Source of the DNA: Geobacter sp. UBA6151
GTDB lineage: Bacteria > Desulfobacterota > Desulfuromonadia > Geobacterales > Pseudopelobacteraceae
Assembly (NCBI GenBank): GCA_002423105.1
Contig: DIUT01000008.1
Coordinates: 8,294 to 72,293 of the forward strand
Direction: 5' to 3'
DNA: 64,000 nt
The translations under genes and the position numbers were made by a program. Under the pieces are notes generated by a model. That model was not told where the DNA came from, searched no databases, and saw only the letters and a list, made by a program, of their open reading frames with translations. How positions within the stretch are numbered: the stretch's first letter is position 1; the number at the start of each line of letters is the position of its first letter. Shown piece by piece: positions 19,034 to 27,557 of the stretch.

Positions 19034-19063
19034 CTGCTTCGCCCTGAACAGGGAGGGTGTGAT

Positions 19064-19549
19064 ATGGGGGTAAGAGGATTTTCACTGGTGGAGCTGATTG
19101 TGGTGGTCGGCATCTTTGCGACCCTGCTGACGATTGCCACCCTTGATTTTAACGCCTGGACCAAAAAGGCGCAGGTTGAACGTCAGACCCGCGAGCTTTT
19201 TGCCGATCTGAACCAGGCGCGCACCGATTCGTTCTTTATGAAGAAACGTCACAAGATGGTTATGCAGCCGAAAGGGTATACCTTTTCCCGCTTCAGTTCT
19301 CTTGACGAAAGCAGGACGACTGGTGGAACCGCGCTGGCCACTAAAGCGCTGACCTACGAGATGACCAAGGAAAACGGCACATCCATTGCCAACCGCATTT
19401 TTGAATTCGATATCAGGGGCTTCACCAATGATTGGGACACCATCCGGGTTAACCCTTCAGGTACTTCGGCACAGGTGGACTGCATTGTAGTGCATTCCGG
19501 ACGCACCAACCTGGGAAAGATAGAAAACAATGACTGTGTTCTTAAATAA
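19064..19549 (+). CDS. Minor pseudopilin, FimU/FimT (GspH) type
   Basis: A 161-residue type IV prepilin-like protein. The leader M-G-V-R-G is cleaved before F-S-L-V-E-L-I-V, with the conserved Glu5, then a hydrophobic helix and a GspH-like globular part (L-N-Q-A-R-T-D-S, typical of FimT/GspH). FimU-type minor pilins sit between the major pilin and the PilVWX-PilY1 tip complex. ATG 19064 has GGGAGGG upstream. Its 3' end overlaps the next gene by 20 bases. Confidence 0.88.
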   Translation: MGVRGFSLVELIVVVGIFATLLTIATLDFNAWTKKAQVERQTRELFADLNQARTDSFFMKKRHKMVMQPKGYTFSRFSSLDESRTTGGTALATKALTYEMTKENGTSIANRIFEFDIRGFTNDWDTIRVNPSGTSAQVDCIVVHSGRTNLGKIENNDCVLK

Positions 19550-19934
19550 CCGAGGGTTTACGCTCCTTGAATTTCTGGCGGCCATGGTTATCATGATGGT
19601 TGGTCTGCTGGGCCTCCTGACCGCGGTCAATGTCGCCTTGAACCACAACCTTCAGAATCAGCTGCGCAATGAGGCGGTGCAGGTAGCAGATACGGTGATG
19701 GCACGGGAGCTGGCCAAGGGGTTTGATGCAGTTTCGAGCGGCTCTCCTGTGGCGAATCCCAAATACTCTAATGAGTCACGGCAGGTGCTCACCGGTTTTA
19801 AAAACTTTTCTGTTGCCAGATATTGGACCGAGTACCAGAACTCGAAGGAAATCCGCTTCCAGGTGAAATGGCGCTACAAAGGTACGGTCTACACCCATGA
19901 TGCTGCCGGTGTGACCAGCAAGGCAAACCAATGA
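19530..19934 (+). CDS. pilV: Minor pilin PilV-like
   Basis: A 134-residue prepilin with a short leader cleaved at N-R-G / F-T-L-L-E-F-L-A-A-M, the conserved Glu5, and the M-V-G-L-L-G-L stretch typical of PilV/GspI-like minor pilins, followed by a small globular domain. It overlaps the FimU-like gene by 20 bases and the next gene by ATGA (19931-19934). Part of the tip-priming complex PilVWX-PilY1. Confidence 0.85.
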   Translation: MTVFLNNRGFTLLEFLAAMVIMMVGLLGLLTAVNVALNHNLQNQLRNEAVQVADTVMARELAKGFDAVSSGSPVANPKYSNESRQVLTGFKNFSVARYWTEYQNSKEIRFQVKWRYKGTVYTHDAAGVTSKANQ

Positions 19935-21178
19935 ACGGGATACGTGCTATGAAGCTGAATCAGCGAGGTTTCACCCTGATTGAGATGATCGTGGTCATGG
20001 CCGTGTTCATCACGGTACTGATGGTGACTGCCGGCTCGTTCAATACCATCCTTACCCAGGCTTCAAAGCTCTTTAGGAGTGAAGAGAGCAACATCGAGGG
20101 GATTGTGGGGCTGGAAATGCTGCGCCATGATCTGCAACAGGCAGGATACGGTCTGTTTACAGAAACAACTGACTATGCCGATGAGGCCGCCGATGCTCCG
20201 GCATCGACCTATAACGATGCTCCCAATAATGTGCCGCGTCCTATTGTGGCTGGTAATAACGTGGCGGCAACGACGGTGGATGCCACGACGATAGCGAGCG
20301 GTTCAGACTATCTGGCCATCAAGGGAACGACTGTCGGACGTACCAAGTCAGCCCAGAAATGGACGTTCTTGAGGATTTCTTCCGGGGTGGTCAGTGTTCA
20401 AAAATGGCAGTCAGGTGCGGAAAATCTGGAGTCGAGTGACAAGGCGATTCTCATCAGGAAGCAGTTCGGCACGCCGATGCGCAGCAGTATTGTGCGCGAC
20501 CCGCTGGGCGACCATTATTATGCTTACAGCGATGTGGCCTTTGAGCATCTATCGTCGGCAGCTCAAAGCATCTATACCGTATACGGCGTACACACCCCGA
20601 GCAGTACAGACACTGCGAATTCATTACGCTTTCCGTTCAACCGCAGCGACTATTTTGTGGCAACACCTGGCTCGACCAGCAGCATAAAGCTGCCCGCCTA
20701 CTGTGCGCCGGGCACCGGCATTCTCTACAAGACAACCGTCAAGCATGCGAACGGAAAGCTACTCTATCTTCCTCTGCTGGATTGCGTGTTGGACATGCAG
20801 GTTGTGCTGGGGTGGGATATGAACAACGACGGGGTCATTGATACCTACTCCAATGCCGACGGCTCCCAGGTGAGCAGCGGCATTGCGGAAGGAACGGTGC
20901 TGAATGTGCAGGCCGCCCTTGGAACAACAAACAACAACTCCCTGACGCTGTTTCCAAACATGCGTAGCAGCCTGAAAATGGTGAAAGTGTATGTGCTTGC
21001 CCAGAATGGCAGGAGAGATACCAATTACACCAGCCCTTCACCCCTGACTGTGGGAGATGCCGGTGAAGCAAGTCTGACACGAGTGGGGGGGCTGTCTCTG
21101 GCGGCGAACCAGCTTAATTACCGCTGGAAACTGTATCGCCTTGTGGTGCGTCCGAAAAACCTGTTGTCAAACCAGTAA
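19931..21178 (+). CDS. pilW: Minor pilin PilW-like
   Basis: A 415-residue prepilin-like protein; leader cleaved at N-Q-R-G / F-T-L-I-E-M-I-V-V-M, conserved Glu5, hydrophobic helix, then a large globular part that includes M-L-R-H-D-L-Q-Q-A-G-Y-G, the usual PilW segment, and Cys pairs near 257 and 275. Length is at the upper end for PilW. The start ATG 19931 is coupled to pilV by ATGA; ATG 19949 is also possible and would give a shorter leader. It is followed by pilX after 16 bases. Confidence 0.88.
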   Translation: MNGIRAMKLNQRGFTLIEMIVVMAVFITVLMVTAGSFNTILTQASKLFRSEESNIEGIVGLEMLRHDLQQAGYGLFTETTDYADEAADAPASTYNDAPNNVPRPIVAGNNVAATTVDATTIASGSDYLAIKGTTVGRTKSAQKWTFLRISSGVVSVQKWQSGAENLESSDKAILIRKQFGTPMRSSIVRDPLGDHYYAYSDVAFEHLSSAAQSIYTVYGVHTPSSTDTANSLRFPFNRSDYFVATPGSTSSIKLPAYCAPGTGILYKTTVKHANGKLLYLPLLDCVLDMQVVLGWDMNNDGVIDTYSNADGSQVSSGIAEGTVLNVQAALGTTNNNSLTLFPNMRSSLKMVKVYVLAQNGRRDTNYTSPSPLTVGDAGEASLTRVGGLSLAANQLNYRWKLYRLVVRPKNLLSNQ

Positions 21179-21194
21179 CCAGCCGGAGCCTGTT

Positions 21195-21818
21195 ATGCAC
21201 AGACTGAATAACAATAAAGGGGTTGCGCTGGTTACAGCACTGATGCTGACCCTCATATCACTGACCATTGTCATGGCGCTCATGTACATGATCACTCAGG
21301 GAACTACTGTTTCGTCGTCGTACAAACGCTACAAAACATCTCTTGAAGCCGGGTATGGCGGTACTGAGCTGTTTTCGAAGGATATCCTGCCCTATGTGCT
21401 GAGGAACTATGCAGATCCCAATCTTGCAGCAAATGCGCAGAATGCATTTGGTGGTGAAAATGGAATAAATCTCCAACTGCTTTCAACGCTCAGCTGTATG
21501 CAAAGCAAGCTTACCCTGCCTTCAACCCAGTGGCCTGCTGGCTGTAGCAATACTTCTGATCCAAAACAGAATCCTGACATGACCTTTAATCTGATGGCTG
21601 AAACCGACAGCCCCTACACAATTTACTCGAAAATCATCGAAACCCTGATTGGTAACACCGATATCAGCGGCCTGCAGCTGGAGGGGGCAGGCGTTGCCGA
21701 GGCCCAGTCAGGTATCACGCCAGTGCATTTTCCCTATCTGTACCGGATTGAATTACAGGGGGAGCGCTCAGCAACATCCAGGGCGCAAGCTAATCTTGAA
21801 GTTCTTTACGCCTACTGA
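21195..21818 (+). CDS. pilX: Minor pilin PilX-like
   Basis: A 207-residue protein with the PilX leader pattern N-N-N-K-G / V-A-L-V-T-A-L-M-L-T: position 5 of the mature protein is Thr rather than Glu, as in many PilX proteins that act without the Glu5 salt bridge. A hydrophobic helix follows, then a globular domain with two cysteines (L-S-C-M and A-G-C-S). Start ATG 21195; the upstream in-frame ATG at 21141 lies inside pilW and would destroy the leader. Its stop overlaps the hypF start by one base. Confidence 0.82.
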   Translation: MHRLNNNKGVALVTALMLTLISLTIVMALMYMITQGTTVSSSYKRYKTSLEAGYGGTELFSKDILPYVLRNYADPNLAANAQNAFGGENGINLQLLSTLSCMQSKLTLPSTQWPAGCSNTSDPKQNPDMTFNLMAETDSPYTIYSKIIETLIGNTDISGLQLEGAGVAEAQSGITPVHFPYLYRIELQGERSATSRAQANLEVLYAY

Positions 21819-24205
21819 TGTTGTTGGCAACGATGTCCCGTAGTCACTTCACCATACGCGGTATTGTGCAAGGGGTGGGCTTCCGCCCCTTTGTCTTTCG
21901 TCTCGCCTCGGAACTGGGGCTATCCGGCTGGGTACGTAACAACCCGGCAGGAGTGGAGATCGAGGTGCAGGGCTTTGTTGAGATTGTGCAGGCTTTTGAA
22001 AAACGTTTGTTGTCTGATCTGCCGCCCCTTGCGCAGGTTTCAAATAGTGAACAGCATGATATGCCGGAGCTTGTTGATGAATCCGGCTTTCTGATTCTGC
22101 CCAGCAGCGGAGGCAGACCTGATGTGCAGATTGCGCCGGATACCGCCCTCTGCGCGGACTGTCTGCGGGAACTCTTTGATCCTGCTGACCGCCGGTTTTT
22201 ACACCCTTTTATTACCTGTACCAACTGTGGTCCCCGCTGGACCATACTCACCGGCATCCCCTATGATCGTCCGCTGACCACCATGGCCGGTTTTGCGCTC
22301 TGTCTGAACTGCGAAGCAGAGTACTGCAATCCGCTGGACCGGCGTTTTCATGCCCAGCCAATCGCCTGTCCGCAGTGTGGTCCCCGCTTGTCCCTGATCC
22401 CTGGCCATTTACAGCCGCTTGAACAGGCGGCGTCCCTGCTGCGGCAAGGATTGATCGTGGCGGTTAAAGGGTTGGGGGGCTACCATCTGGCTGTTGATGC
22501 CGGTAACGATGCAGCGGTTACCCGGTTGCGCCAACGCAAGCTGCGCGACGAAAAACCGTTTGCCGTTATGGTGCCGGATATGAAAACCGCCCGGTTGTTT
22601 GCCGAACTGTCAGCAATGGAGGAAAAATTGCTGGCCGGGCCGGAAGCGCCGGTGGTGATAGTTCGCAAGCGAGATTCAGGGGACACGATACCGAATCAAA
22701 AAGCCGATTCGGGTCATGTCCCCATAATCTCGCCGCAGGTGGCTCCGGGAAGCCAGTGGATCGGCCTGATGCTTGCCTATACGCCTCTGCATCACCTGTT
22801 GTTTCAGGGTCCAGACGGTCAAAAGCTTTTATCGAACCCAGGACCCCGGCCCCTGATCCCTGCTTTAGTCATGACCAGCGCCAATCGCTCTGATGAGCCG
22901 ATGATTGCCGATGACAAGGAGGCCTTGGAACAGTTGTCCGGCATAGCTGATGCCTGGCTTGCCCATGACCGGCAGATTCATGTGCGGACCGACGATTCGG
23001 TGCTGCGGGTGTTTCAGGGGGCGCCGATCTTCTACCGCCGTTCACGGGGCTTCGTGCCCCGTCCGGTACGGTTGCCGTTTGATGCCGACCAGATTCTGGC
23101 ACTGGGAGCGGAGTTGAAGAACACGGTCTGTCTGACCAGGGGTAGCGAGGCGTTCCTGAGTCAGCATATCGGTGATCTCAAAAATGAGGCCACCTTTGAA
23201 GCCTGCCGGGAAACGGTTCGGCATCTGTGCGGAATACTGGAAGTAGCGCCCCGTCTGGTGGCCTGCGACCTGCATCCGGATTTGCTTTCCACCCGGCTTG
23301 CTGAAGATGTTGTCCATGGCGTATCAGGCCAGTCTGTGCCACCGCGTCTGGTCAGGGTGCAGCATCATCATGCCCATCTGGCTGCCTGCATGGCAGAGAA
23401 CGGGCTTGAGGGAACGGTTACCGGCGTAATCTTTGACGGTACCGGGTTGGGTGAGGATGGTACGGTCTGGGGGGGCGAATTTTTGGTGGGAGGCTACACC
23501 GGTGTTCAGCGGGCTGGCCACCTGAAGCAGGTGCGCCTGCCAGGTGGCGATGCAGCTGCCCGGGAGCCCTGGCGGATGGCTCTGTCATGGCTGTACGAGA
23601 TTCGTGGCACTGGTTGTTTTGAGCTGGACCTGCCATTGATACACCAGATTCCGGAAACAGCGCGGCCCGCGCTGCGGATCATGCTGGAACGGGGACTGAA
23701 TGCGCCGTTCACCTCAAGCGTCGGCAGGCTCTTTGATGCCGTGGTCTTTCTGTTGGGCATTGGCAACACCAACAATTTTGATGGTCAGGCCGCAATGGCT
23801 CTGGAAGCTTTCGCCGAACGTGCCGGAGATGCCAATGCTGTTGAGGAACTGCCATTTTTTATCAGCCAGCCGACAGAGGGGCCGTTTCAGCTTGATCCGG
23901 CTCCCATGATCTGTTCACTGCTTGAACTGCTGTCCGGCGGAGTTGCTCAGGATCAGCTGGCACTGGCTTTCCACCGTGCTCTTGCGCAGGCGGTTGCTGC
24001 CGGTTGCACGAAGATACGGACACAGGGAGGGCCTGCACGTGTGGTGCTTTCCGGTGGCGTGTTTCAAAATCGCCTTTTGACTGAATTGGTATATACTTCC
24101 CTTTTGGCTGCCGGGTTCCAGGTCTTTATCCATCGCCTGGTTCCTCCGAATGATGGTGGTCTTGCCTTGGGGCAGGCTGCCATAGCAGCGCATACTGTTT
24201 TTTGA
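21818..24205 (+). CDS. hypF: Carbamoyltransferase HypF (hydrogenase maturation)
   Basis: Makes the carbamoyl group used by HypE for the CN ligands of [NiFe]-hydrogenase. The 795 residues show the full domain series: acylphosphatase (about 8-95, G-I-V-Q-G-V-G-F-R-P-F-V-F), two zinc fingers (C-A-D-C ... C-T-N-C-G-P and C-L-N-C ... C-P-Q-C-G-P, about 108-185), a YrdC-like domain (about 200-385) and a Kae1-like carbamoyltransferase domain (about 400-795, H-H-H-A-H-L-A-A-C). An in-frame insertion of about 15-20 residues near 287-305 coincides with a palindromic DNA repeat. The start may be ATG 21818, overlapping the pilX stop, or ATG 21833. Confidence 0.95.
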   Translation: MLLATMSRSHFTIRGIVQGVGFRPFVFRLASELGLSGWVRNNPAGVEIEVQGFVEIVQAFEKRLLSDLPPLAQVSNSEQHDMPELVDESGFLILPSSGGRPDVQIAPDTALCADCLRELFDPADRRFLHPFITCTNCGPRWTILTGIPYDRPLTTMAGFALCLNCEAEYCNPLDRRFHAQPIACPQCGPRLSLIPGHLQPLEQAASLLRQGLIVAVKGLGGYHLAVDAGNDAAVTRLRQRKLRDEKPFAVMVPDMKTARLFAELSAMEEKLLAGPEAPVVIVRKRDSGDTIPNQKADSGHVPIISPQVAPGSQWIGLMLAYTPLHHLLFQGPDGQKLLSNPGPRPLIPALVMTSANRSDEPMIADDKEALEQLSGIADAWLAHDRQIHVRTDDSVLRVFQGAPIFYRRSRGFVPRPVRLPFDADQILALGAELKNTVCLTRGSEAFLSQHIGDLKNEATFEACRETVRHLCGILEVAPRLVACDLHPDLLSTRLAEDVVHGVSGQSVPPRLVRVQHHHAHLAACMAENGLEGTVTGVIFDGTGLGEDGTVWGGEFLVGGYTGVQRAGHLKQVRLPGGDAAAREPWRMALSWLYEIRGTGCFELDLPLIHQIPETARPALRIMLERGLNAPFTSSVGRLFDAVVFLLGIGNTNNFDGQAAMALEAFAERAGDANAVEELPFFISQPTEGPFQLDPAPMICSLLELLSGGVAQDQLALAFHRALAQAVAAGCTKIRTQGGPARVVLSGGVFQNRLLTELVYTSLLAAGFQVFIHRLVPPNDGGLALGQAAIAAHTVF
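22679..22723. repeat. REP-like inverted repeat inserted in frame in hypF
   Basis: GGGGACACGATACCGAATC at 22679-22697 is matched, in inverse orientation with a few differences, by GATTCGGGTCATGTCCCC at 22706-22723. The arms are separated by eight bases. The segment adds about 15 codons to the linker between the nucleotide-binding core and the A-P-G-S-Q-W-I-G-L-M-L-A-Y-T-P-L motif of the YrdC-like domain. The arm resembles the GGGGACA-type palindromes common as dispersed repeats in these bacteria. Confidence 0.7.
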
Positions 24206-24221
24206 ACAAGGAGAAATTCCC

Positions 24222-24452
24222 ATGTGTCTTGGTGTGCCGATGCAGGTGCTGGAGGTCAACTGCGATACGTTGATTGCGGAAATTGACGGTGTCCGGCGGG
24301 AGGCCAGTCTGCTGATGCTGAGTGATACGGTGGCAGTGGGGGACTATGTGATTGTCCATGCCGGTTTTGCGATATCAAGGATTGATCCGGTTGAGGCGGA
24401 GGAAACCCTGCGGATGATGCGCGAGGTCTTTGCTGCGGAGGATATGGCATGA
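24222..24452 (+). CDS. hypC: Hydrogenase maturation chaperone HypC
   Basis: A 76-residue HypC/HupF protein starting M-C-L-G-V-P, in which Cys2 is the essential residue that carries iron with HypD and contacts the hydrogenase large subunit. It lies 16 bases after hypF, has an AAGGAG site, and overlaps hypD by ATGA (24449-24452). Confidence 0.97.
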   Translation: MCLGVPMQVLEVNCDTLIAEIDGVRREASLLMLSDTVAVGDYVIVHAGFAISRIDPVEAEETLRMMREVFAAEDMA

Positions 24453-25564
24453 AGTATCAGGACGAATACCGCGACCGTGACGTGGTGCAGGGATTGGCCC
24501 GTTCCATTGTCCGGGAAGCGTCAGAGTTGGCCGAACCGGTCCGTTTCATGGAGGTTTGCGGTACCCATACCATGGCAATCGCCCAGCACGGCCTGAAAAG
24601 CCTGCTGCCGCCGCAGGTACGGCTGGTTTCCGGCCCCGGCTGCCCGGTCTGCGTAACGCCGGTGGACTACATCGACCATGCCCTGGCGCTGGCCGTTGAC
24701 TCACGGAATATCATTGCCACCTTCGGCGACCTGCTGCGGGTGCCCGGCTCCCGTTCTTCCCTGATGCTGGAACGGGCAAAGGGAGCTGATATCCGCATTG
24801 TCTACTCACCCCTGGAATCGGTCAAACTGGCCCGAGAAAACCCGGACAAGCGGATAGTTTTCCTGGGGGTGGGATTTGAAACCACGGCTCCTGCAGTGGC
24901 GGCTTCGGTGTTGACAGCGCAATGTGCGGGGCTGACCAATTATTTTGTGCTGGCTTCCCACAAAATCATGCCCGGTCCTATGGCGGCTCTCTCTTCGGAC
25001 CCGCAACTCCGGGTCCGGGGCTATCTTTGTCCGGCCCATGTCAGCACAGTAATCGGTGGTATCGGCTATCAGCATCTGGTGGACAGTTACCATATTCCCT
25101 GTGTAGTGACCGGTTTTGAGCCTGCCGATGTCATGCAGGGGATCTTGTGGCTGTTGCGCCAGCATCTGGCCGGAACGGCGCGGGTTGAGATTCAGTACGC
25201 CCGCGCTGTCACCTGGCATGGTAACCCGAAAGCACAGGCCCTGCTGAGAGAACTGTTTGAACCATACGATGCCGTCTGGCGGGGGCTGGGTAGCTTGCCT
25301 GAGAGCGGTCTTGCGTTCCGCGAGGAGTTTGCGGCTTTTGACGCGGCCCGGATGCTGCCGGTGGAATTGCCAGAACCCTTGGAACCGGCAGGTTGCCGTT
25401 GCGGCGAGGTGCTGACCGGCAGAATCGATCCCGTTCACTGTCCGCTGTTCGGCACAGCCTGCACGCCGGAAACTCCGGTGGGGGCCTGCATGGTTTCCAG
25501 CGAGGGAAGCTGCGCTGCTGCCTGGCGATACGGCGCGAACTCTGAACCTGAAGGAGCAGTATAA
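24449..25564 (+). CDS. hypD: Hydrogenase maturation protein HypD
   Basis: Scaffold on which the Fe(CN)2CO unit is assembled. The 371-residue protein carries E-V-C-G-T-H-T near residue 32, G-P-G-C-P-V-C-V-T near 65, G-F-E-T-T-A-P near 141 and the C-terminal [4Fe-4S] cysteine set (C-R-C-G, H-C-P-L-F-G-T-A-C, G-A-C-M-V-S-S-E-G-S-C). Translation is coupled to hypC and to the next gene (one-base overlap at 25564). hypE, hypA, hypB and hydrogenase structural genes are not in the window. Confidence 0.97.
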   Translation: MKYQDEYRDRDVVQGLARSIVREASELAEPVRFMEVCGTHTMAIAQHGLKSLLPPQVRLVSGPGCPVCVTPVDYIDHALALAVDSRNIIATFGDLLRVPGSRSSLMLERAKGADIRIVYSPLESVKLARENPDKRIVFLGVGFETTAPAVAASVLTAQCAGLTNYFVLASHKIMPGPMAALSSDPQLRVRGYLCPAHVSTVIGGIGYQHLVDSYHIPCVVTGFEPADVMQGILWLLRQHLAGTARVEIQYARAVTWHGNPKAQALLRELFEPYDAVWRGLGSLPESGLAFREEFAAFDAARMLPVELPEPLEPAGCRCGEVLTGRIDPVHCPLFGTACTPETPVGACMVSSEGSCAAAWRYGANSEPEGAV

Positions 25565-26466
25565 TGGTCGATAGCATTGATGAATTGAAGCGGCACTATT
25601 TTTTTTCGGAAGATGATGCCGTACGTCTGCGGGAACTGCTGTCCCTGGCTGAACAGCATCAGCAACGACTGGTGTCGAAGTTATACGAGTTTATCATCGT
25701 TCACCCGGAAACAGCCGCTATTCTGGCAAAACAGGCCACCATGGAAAAGATGAACCACTATCATGGTCTCTGGTTCCTTGCTCTTTTTCAAGGCAACTAC
25801 AACAACCAGTATCTGGCAAATATTCGGCGGATCGGCCATGCCCATGTCCGGGTGGGCCTGCCGGTCAACTTTGTCAATGCAGCCATGCACCAGGTTCGCC
25901 ACTTTTTGCATCACCTGATCCACGATACTTTTTCCGACCGTGACCAGCGCAGGGCATACCGTGAATCTGTGGATCGGATACTGGACATGAACCTGTCAAT
26001 CATGACTTCCTCGTACCGTGATGAGGAGATGAAAAAGGTCTTTGTCTCAAGGCGGTTGGAGTCGGGGCTGGTTCATTTGACAGAACGGTTTACCTACGGC
26101 CTGAACCTGATCCTGGTGCTGGCGCTTGCCGGACTGTCCGTCGGAGTGGTCGGGCTTTTCATCAAGGACATCATGCTGATCTTTAATGGTAATGTTGAAA
26201 AGGGGATTCTGTCCGCCCTGGGCGCCATGCTGATCCTCTGGATGATGATTGAGTTGCTGGAAAACGAGATCAAAAACCTGAAAGGGGGCCGTTTCAACAT
26301 TCTGGTGTTCATCGGCGTTATCATAGTGGCCATGGTGCGGGAGATACTGATATCCACCCTGCGCCATGATGATCTGAAGACCCAGGCATTTCTGGCCCTG
26401 ACACTGCTTATCCTGGGCATTGTCTATTATCTGGTTTCCAGGGCGCAAAGCCTGAGCAAGGAGTAG
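25564..26466 (+). CDS. Globin-coupled sensor fused to a PsiE-type four-helix membrane domain
   Basis: The 300-residue protein has an N-terminal protoglobin/globin-sensor domain (about 1-165) with the proximal histidine in I-G-H-A-H-V-R-V-G-L (His94) and a distal histidine in N-H-Y-H-G-L-W (His67). The spacing of 27 fits bis-histidyl E11/F8 ligation as described for the G. sulfurreducens sensor GsGCS. The C-terminal half has four hydrophobic helices (about 181-203, 213-235, 245-262, 270-292) with the L-L-E-N-E-I-K-N-L segment typical of the PsiE family. A haem sensor of O2, NO or redox state that signals to the membrane is inferred. It overlaps hypD by one base, linking gas/redox sensing to hydrogenase maturation. 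Confidence 0.85.
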   Translation: MVDSIDELKRHYFFSEDDAVRLRELLSLAEQHQQRLVSKLYEFIIVHPETAAILAKQATMEKMNHYHGLWFLALFQGNYNNQYLANIRRIGHAHVRVGLPVNFVNAAMHQVRHFLHHLIHDTFSDRDQRRAYRESVDRILDMNLSIMTSSYRDEEMKKVFVSRRLESGLVHLTERFTYGLNLILVLALAGLSVGVVGLFIKDIMLIFNGNVEKGILSALGAMLILWMMIELLENEIKNLKGGRFNILVFIGVIIVAMVREILISTLRHDDLKTQAFLALTLLILGIVYYLVSRAQSLSKE

Positions 26467-26523
26467 CCCATTCACCATATTCTGCTGGGCATACAAGAGG
26501 GATACAGCTTTAGACGTGAGCTT

Positions 26524-27042
26524 GTGGCAATTGTGGAGAAAACACCATTGGACAGGACGGTGCTGGAGTTGAAGCCTGATGATCTACCTCTGCACGGGAT
26601 CAAGGCGCTTGCCCTGGATTTTGATGGTGTGTTGTCCCCCCATGGCGCGGATGAACCGCTCCCTGAGGTTGCGGAATGGCTGAAACGTTGCTGTTCCGTT
26701 CTTGGCCCCCAGCACGTGGTCATACTCTCCAACCGCCCCACTGAAGAGCGTCGCGGCATGCTTGCGCAACGTTTCCCCGGGGTGCGTCTTGTTGCTGGTG
26801 TCAGAAAGAAACCGTATCCGGACGGTTTGAACAAAACAGGGGAACTCACCGGAGTTCCCCTGTCTACTATCCTGATGGCCGACGACCGGCTTCTCACCGG
26901 CTGCCTGGCAGCATTGCTGGCTGGCGCTATCCCCTTTTATGTCCGCTCTCCACTTGTAAGGCTGCGTGGCAATTTTCGCAAAGAATTGTTTTTTATGATT
27001 TTGCGCAGCCTGGAACGGCTGTACATACGGTTAATCAACTGA
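26524..27042 (+). CDS. HAD-superfamily phosphatase, YqeG-like
   Basis: A 172-residue HAD IIIA-type protein. Motif I is L-D-F-D-G-V-L (nucleophile Asp32, acid Asp34), motif II I-L-S-N-R-P, the loop K-K-P-Y-P-D-G-L supplies the lysine and M-A-D-D-R-L-L-T-G-C the terminal acidic pair. This resembles YqeG/phosphatidylglycerophosphatase-like HAD proteins; the C-terminal L-R-S-L-E-R-L-Y-I-R-L suggests membrane association. The GTG at 26524 is the only sensible in-frame start and has a weak ribosome site. Its 3' end overlaps the convergent cheX-like gene by 12 bases. Confidence 0.75.
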   Translation: MAIVEKTPLDRTVLELKPDDLPLHGIKALALDFDGVLSPHGADEPLPEVAEWLKRCCSVLGPQHVVILSNRPTEERRGMLAQRFPGVRLVAGVRKKPYPDGLNKTGELTGVPLSTILMADDRLLTGCLAALLAGAIPFYVRSPLVRLRGNFRKELFFMILRSLERLYIRLIN

Positions 27043-27531
27043 CAAGGCGACGCTGATAACAAACCATTCCTCATCAACATCGAACAGCAGGTTGATGGAA
27101 TCGCACTGCTTGCACTGCACGATATAATCCTTGCCGGAAATCACCGACGGGGTGGAGATGCGGATATCGCTGCCTCCCTTGGAAATGTGCTGTTTAAAGC
27201 TGCCAGCCACCATGTTGGCGATCTCTCCCAAGGCGTCGTAAACATCCTGATCCACCTCATCCACCTCCATGCCCAGCATGGCCCCGGTAAAAACCTTGGC
27301 AAGGGTTGTTGGCACATGAACACTGACCAGGCCGCTGTACGTGCCGCCAAGCCCGACCATTGCCGAAAGACAGTCCTGGAATTGGGACATCGGATCAACC
27401 TCAAGCGGCAGATGCATCAAGTCAATTCCCAGCATGTTGCTGTAAATATCCTGCACATCCTGGATTAACTGGCTGACCAGTTTATCCTGAGTAGTGTTGA
27501 GTGTGGCAAGGATTTCAGGCGCTATACTCAT
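27031..27531 (-). CDS. CheX-like chemotaxis phosphatase
   Basis: A 166-residue CheC/CheX/FliY-family protein; the family's acidic-Asn motif appears as D-A-L-G-E-I-A-N-M-V-A-G-S-F-K (about 100-114), the site that dephosphorylates CheY-P. Only one copy of the motif is present, as in CheX. ATG 27531 follows GAGGAG. It is not beside other chemotaxis genes, so its target response regulator is unknown. It is 26 bases upstream of the polyphosphate kinase gene in the convergent cluster and shares its 3' end with the HAD gene. Confidence 0.8.
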   Translation of the reverse strand: MSIAPEILATLNTTQDKLVSQLIQDVQDIYSNMLGIDLMHLPLEVDPMSQFQDCLSAMVGLGGTYSGLVSVHVPTTLAKVFTGAMLGMEVDEVDQDVYDALGEIANMVAGSFKQHISKGGSDIRISTPSVISGKDYIVQCKQCDSINLLFDVDEEWFVISVALSVD

Positions 27532-27557
27532 GTGGGCGTACTCCTCACGGTCCTGGA

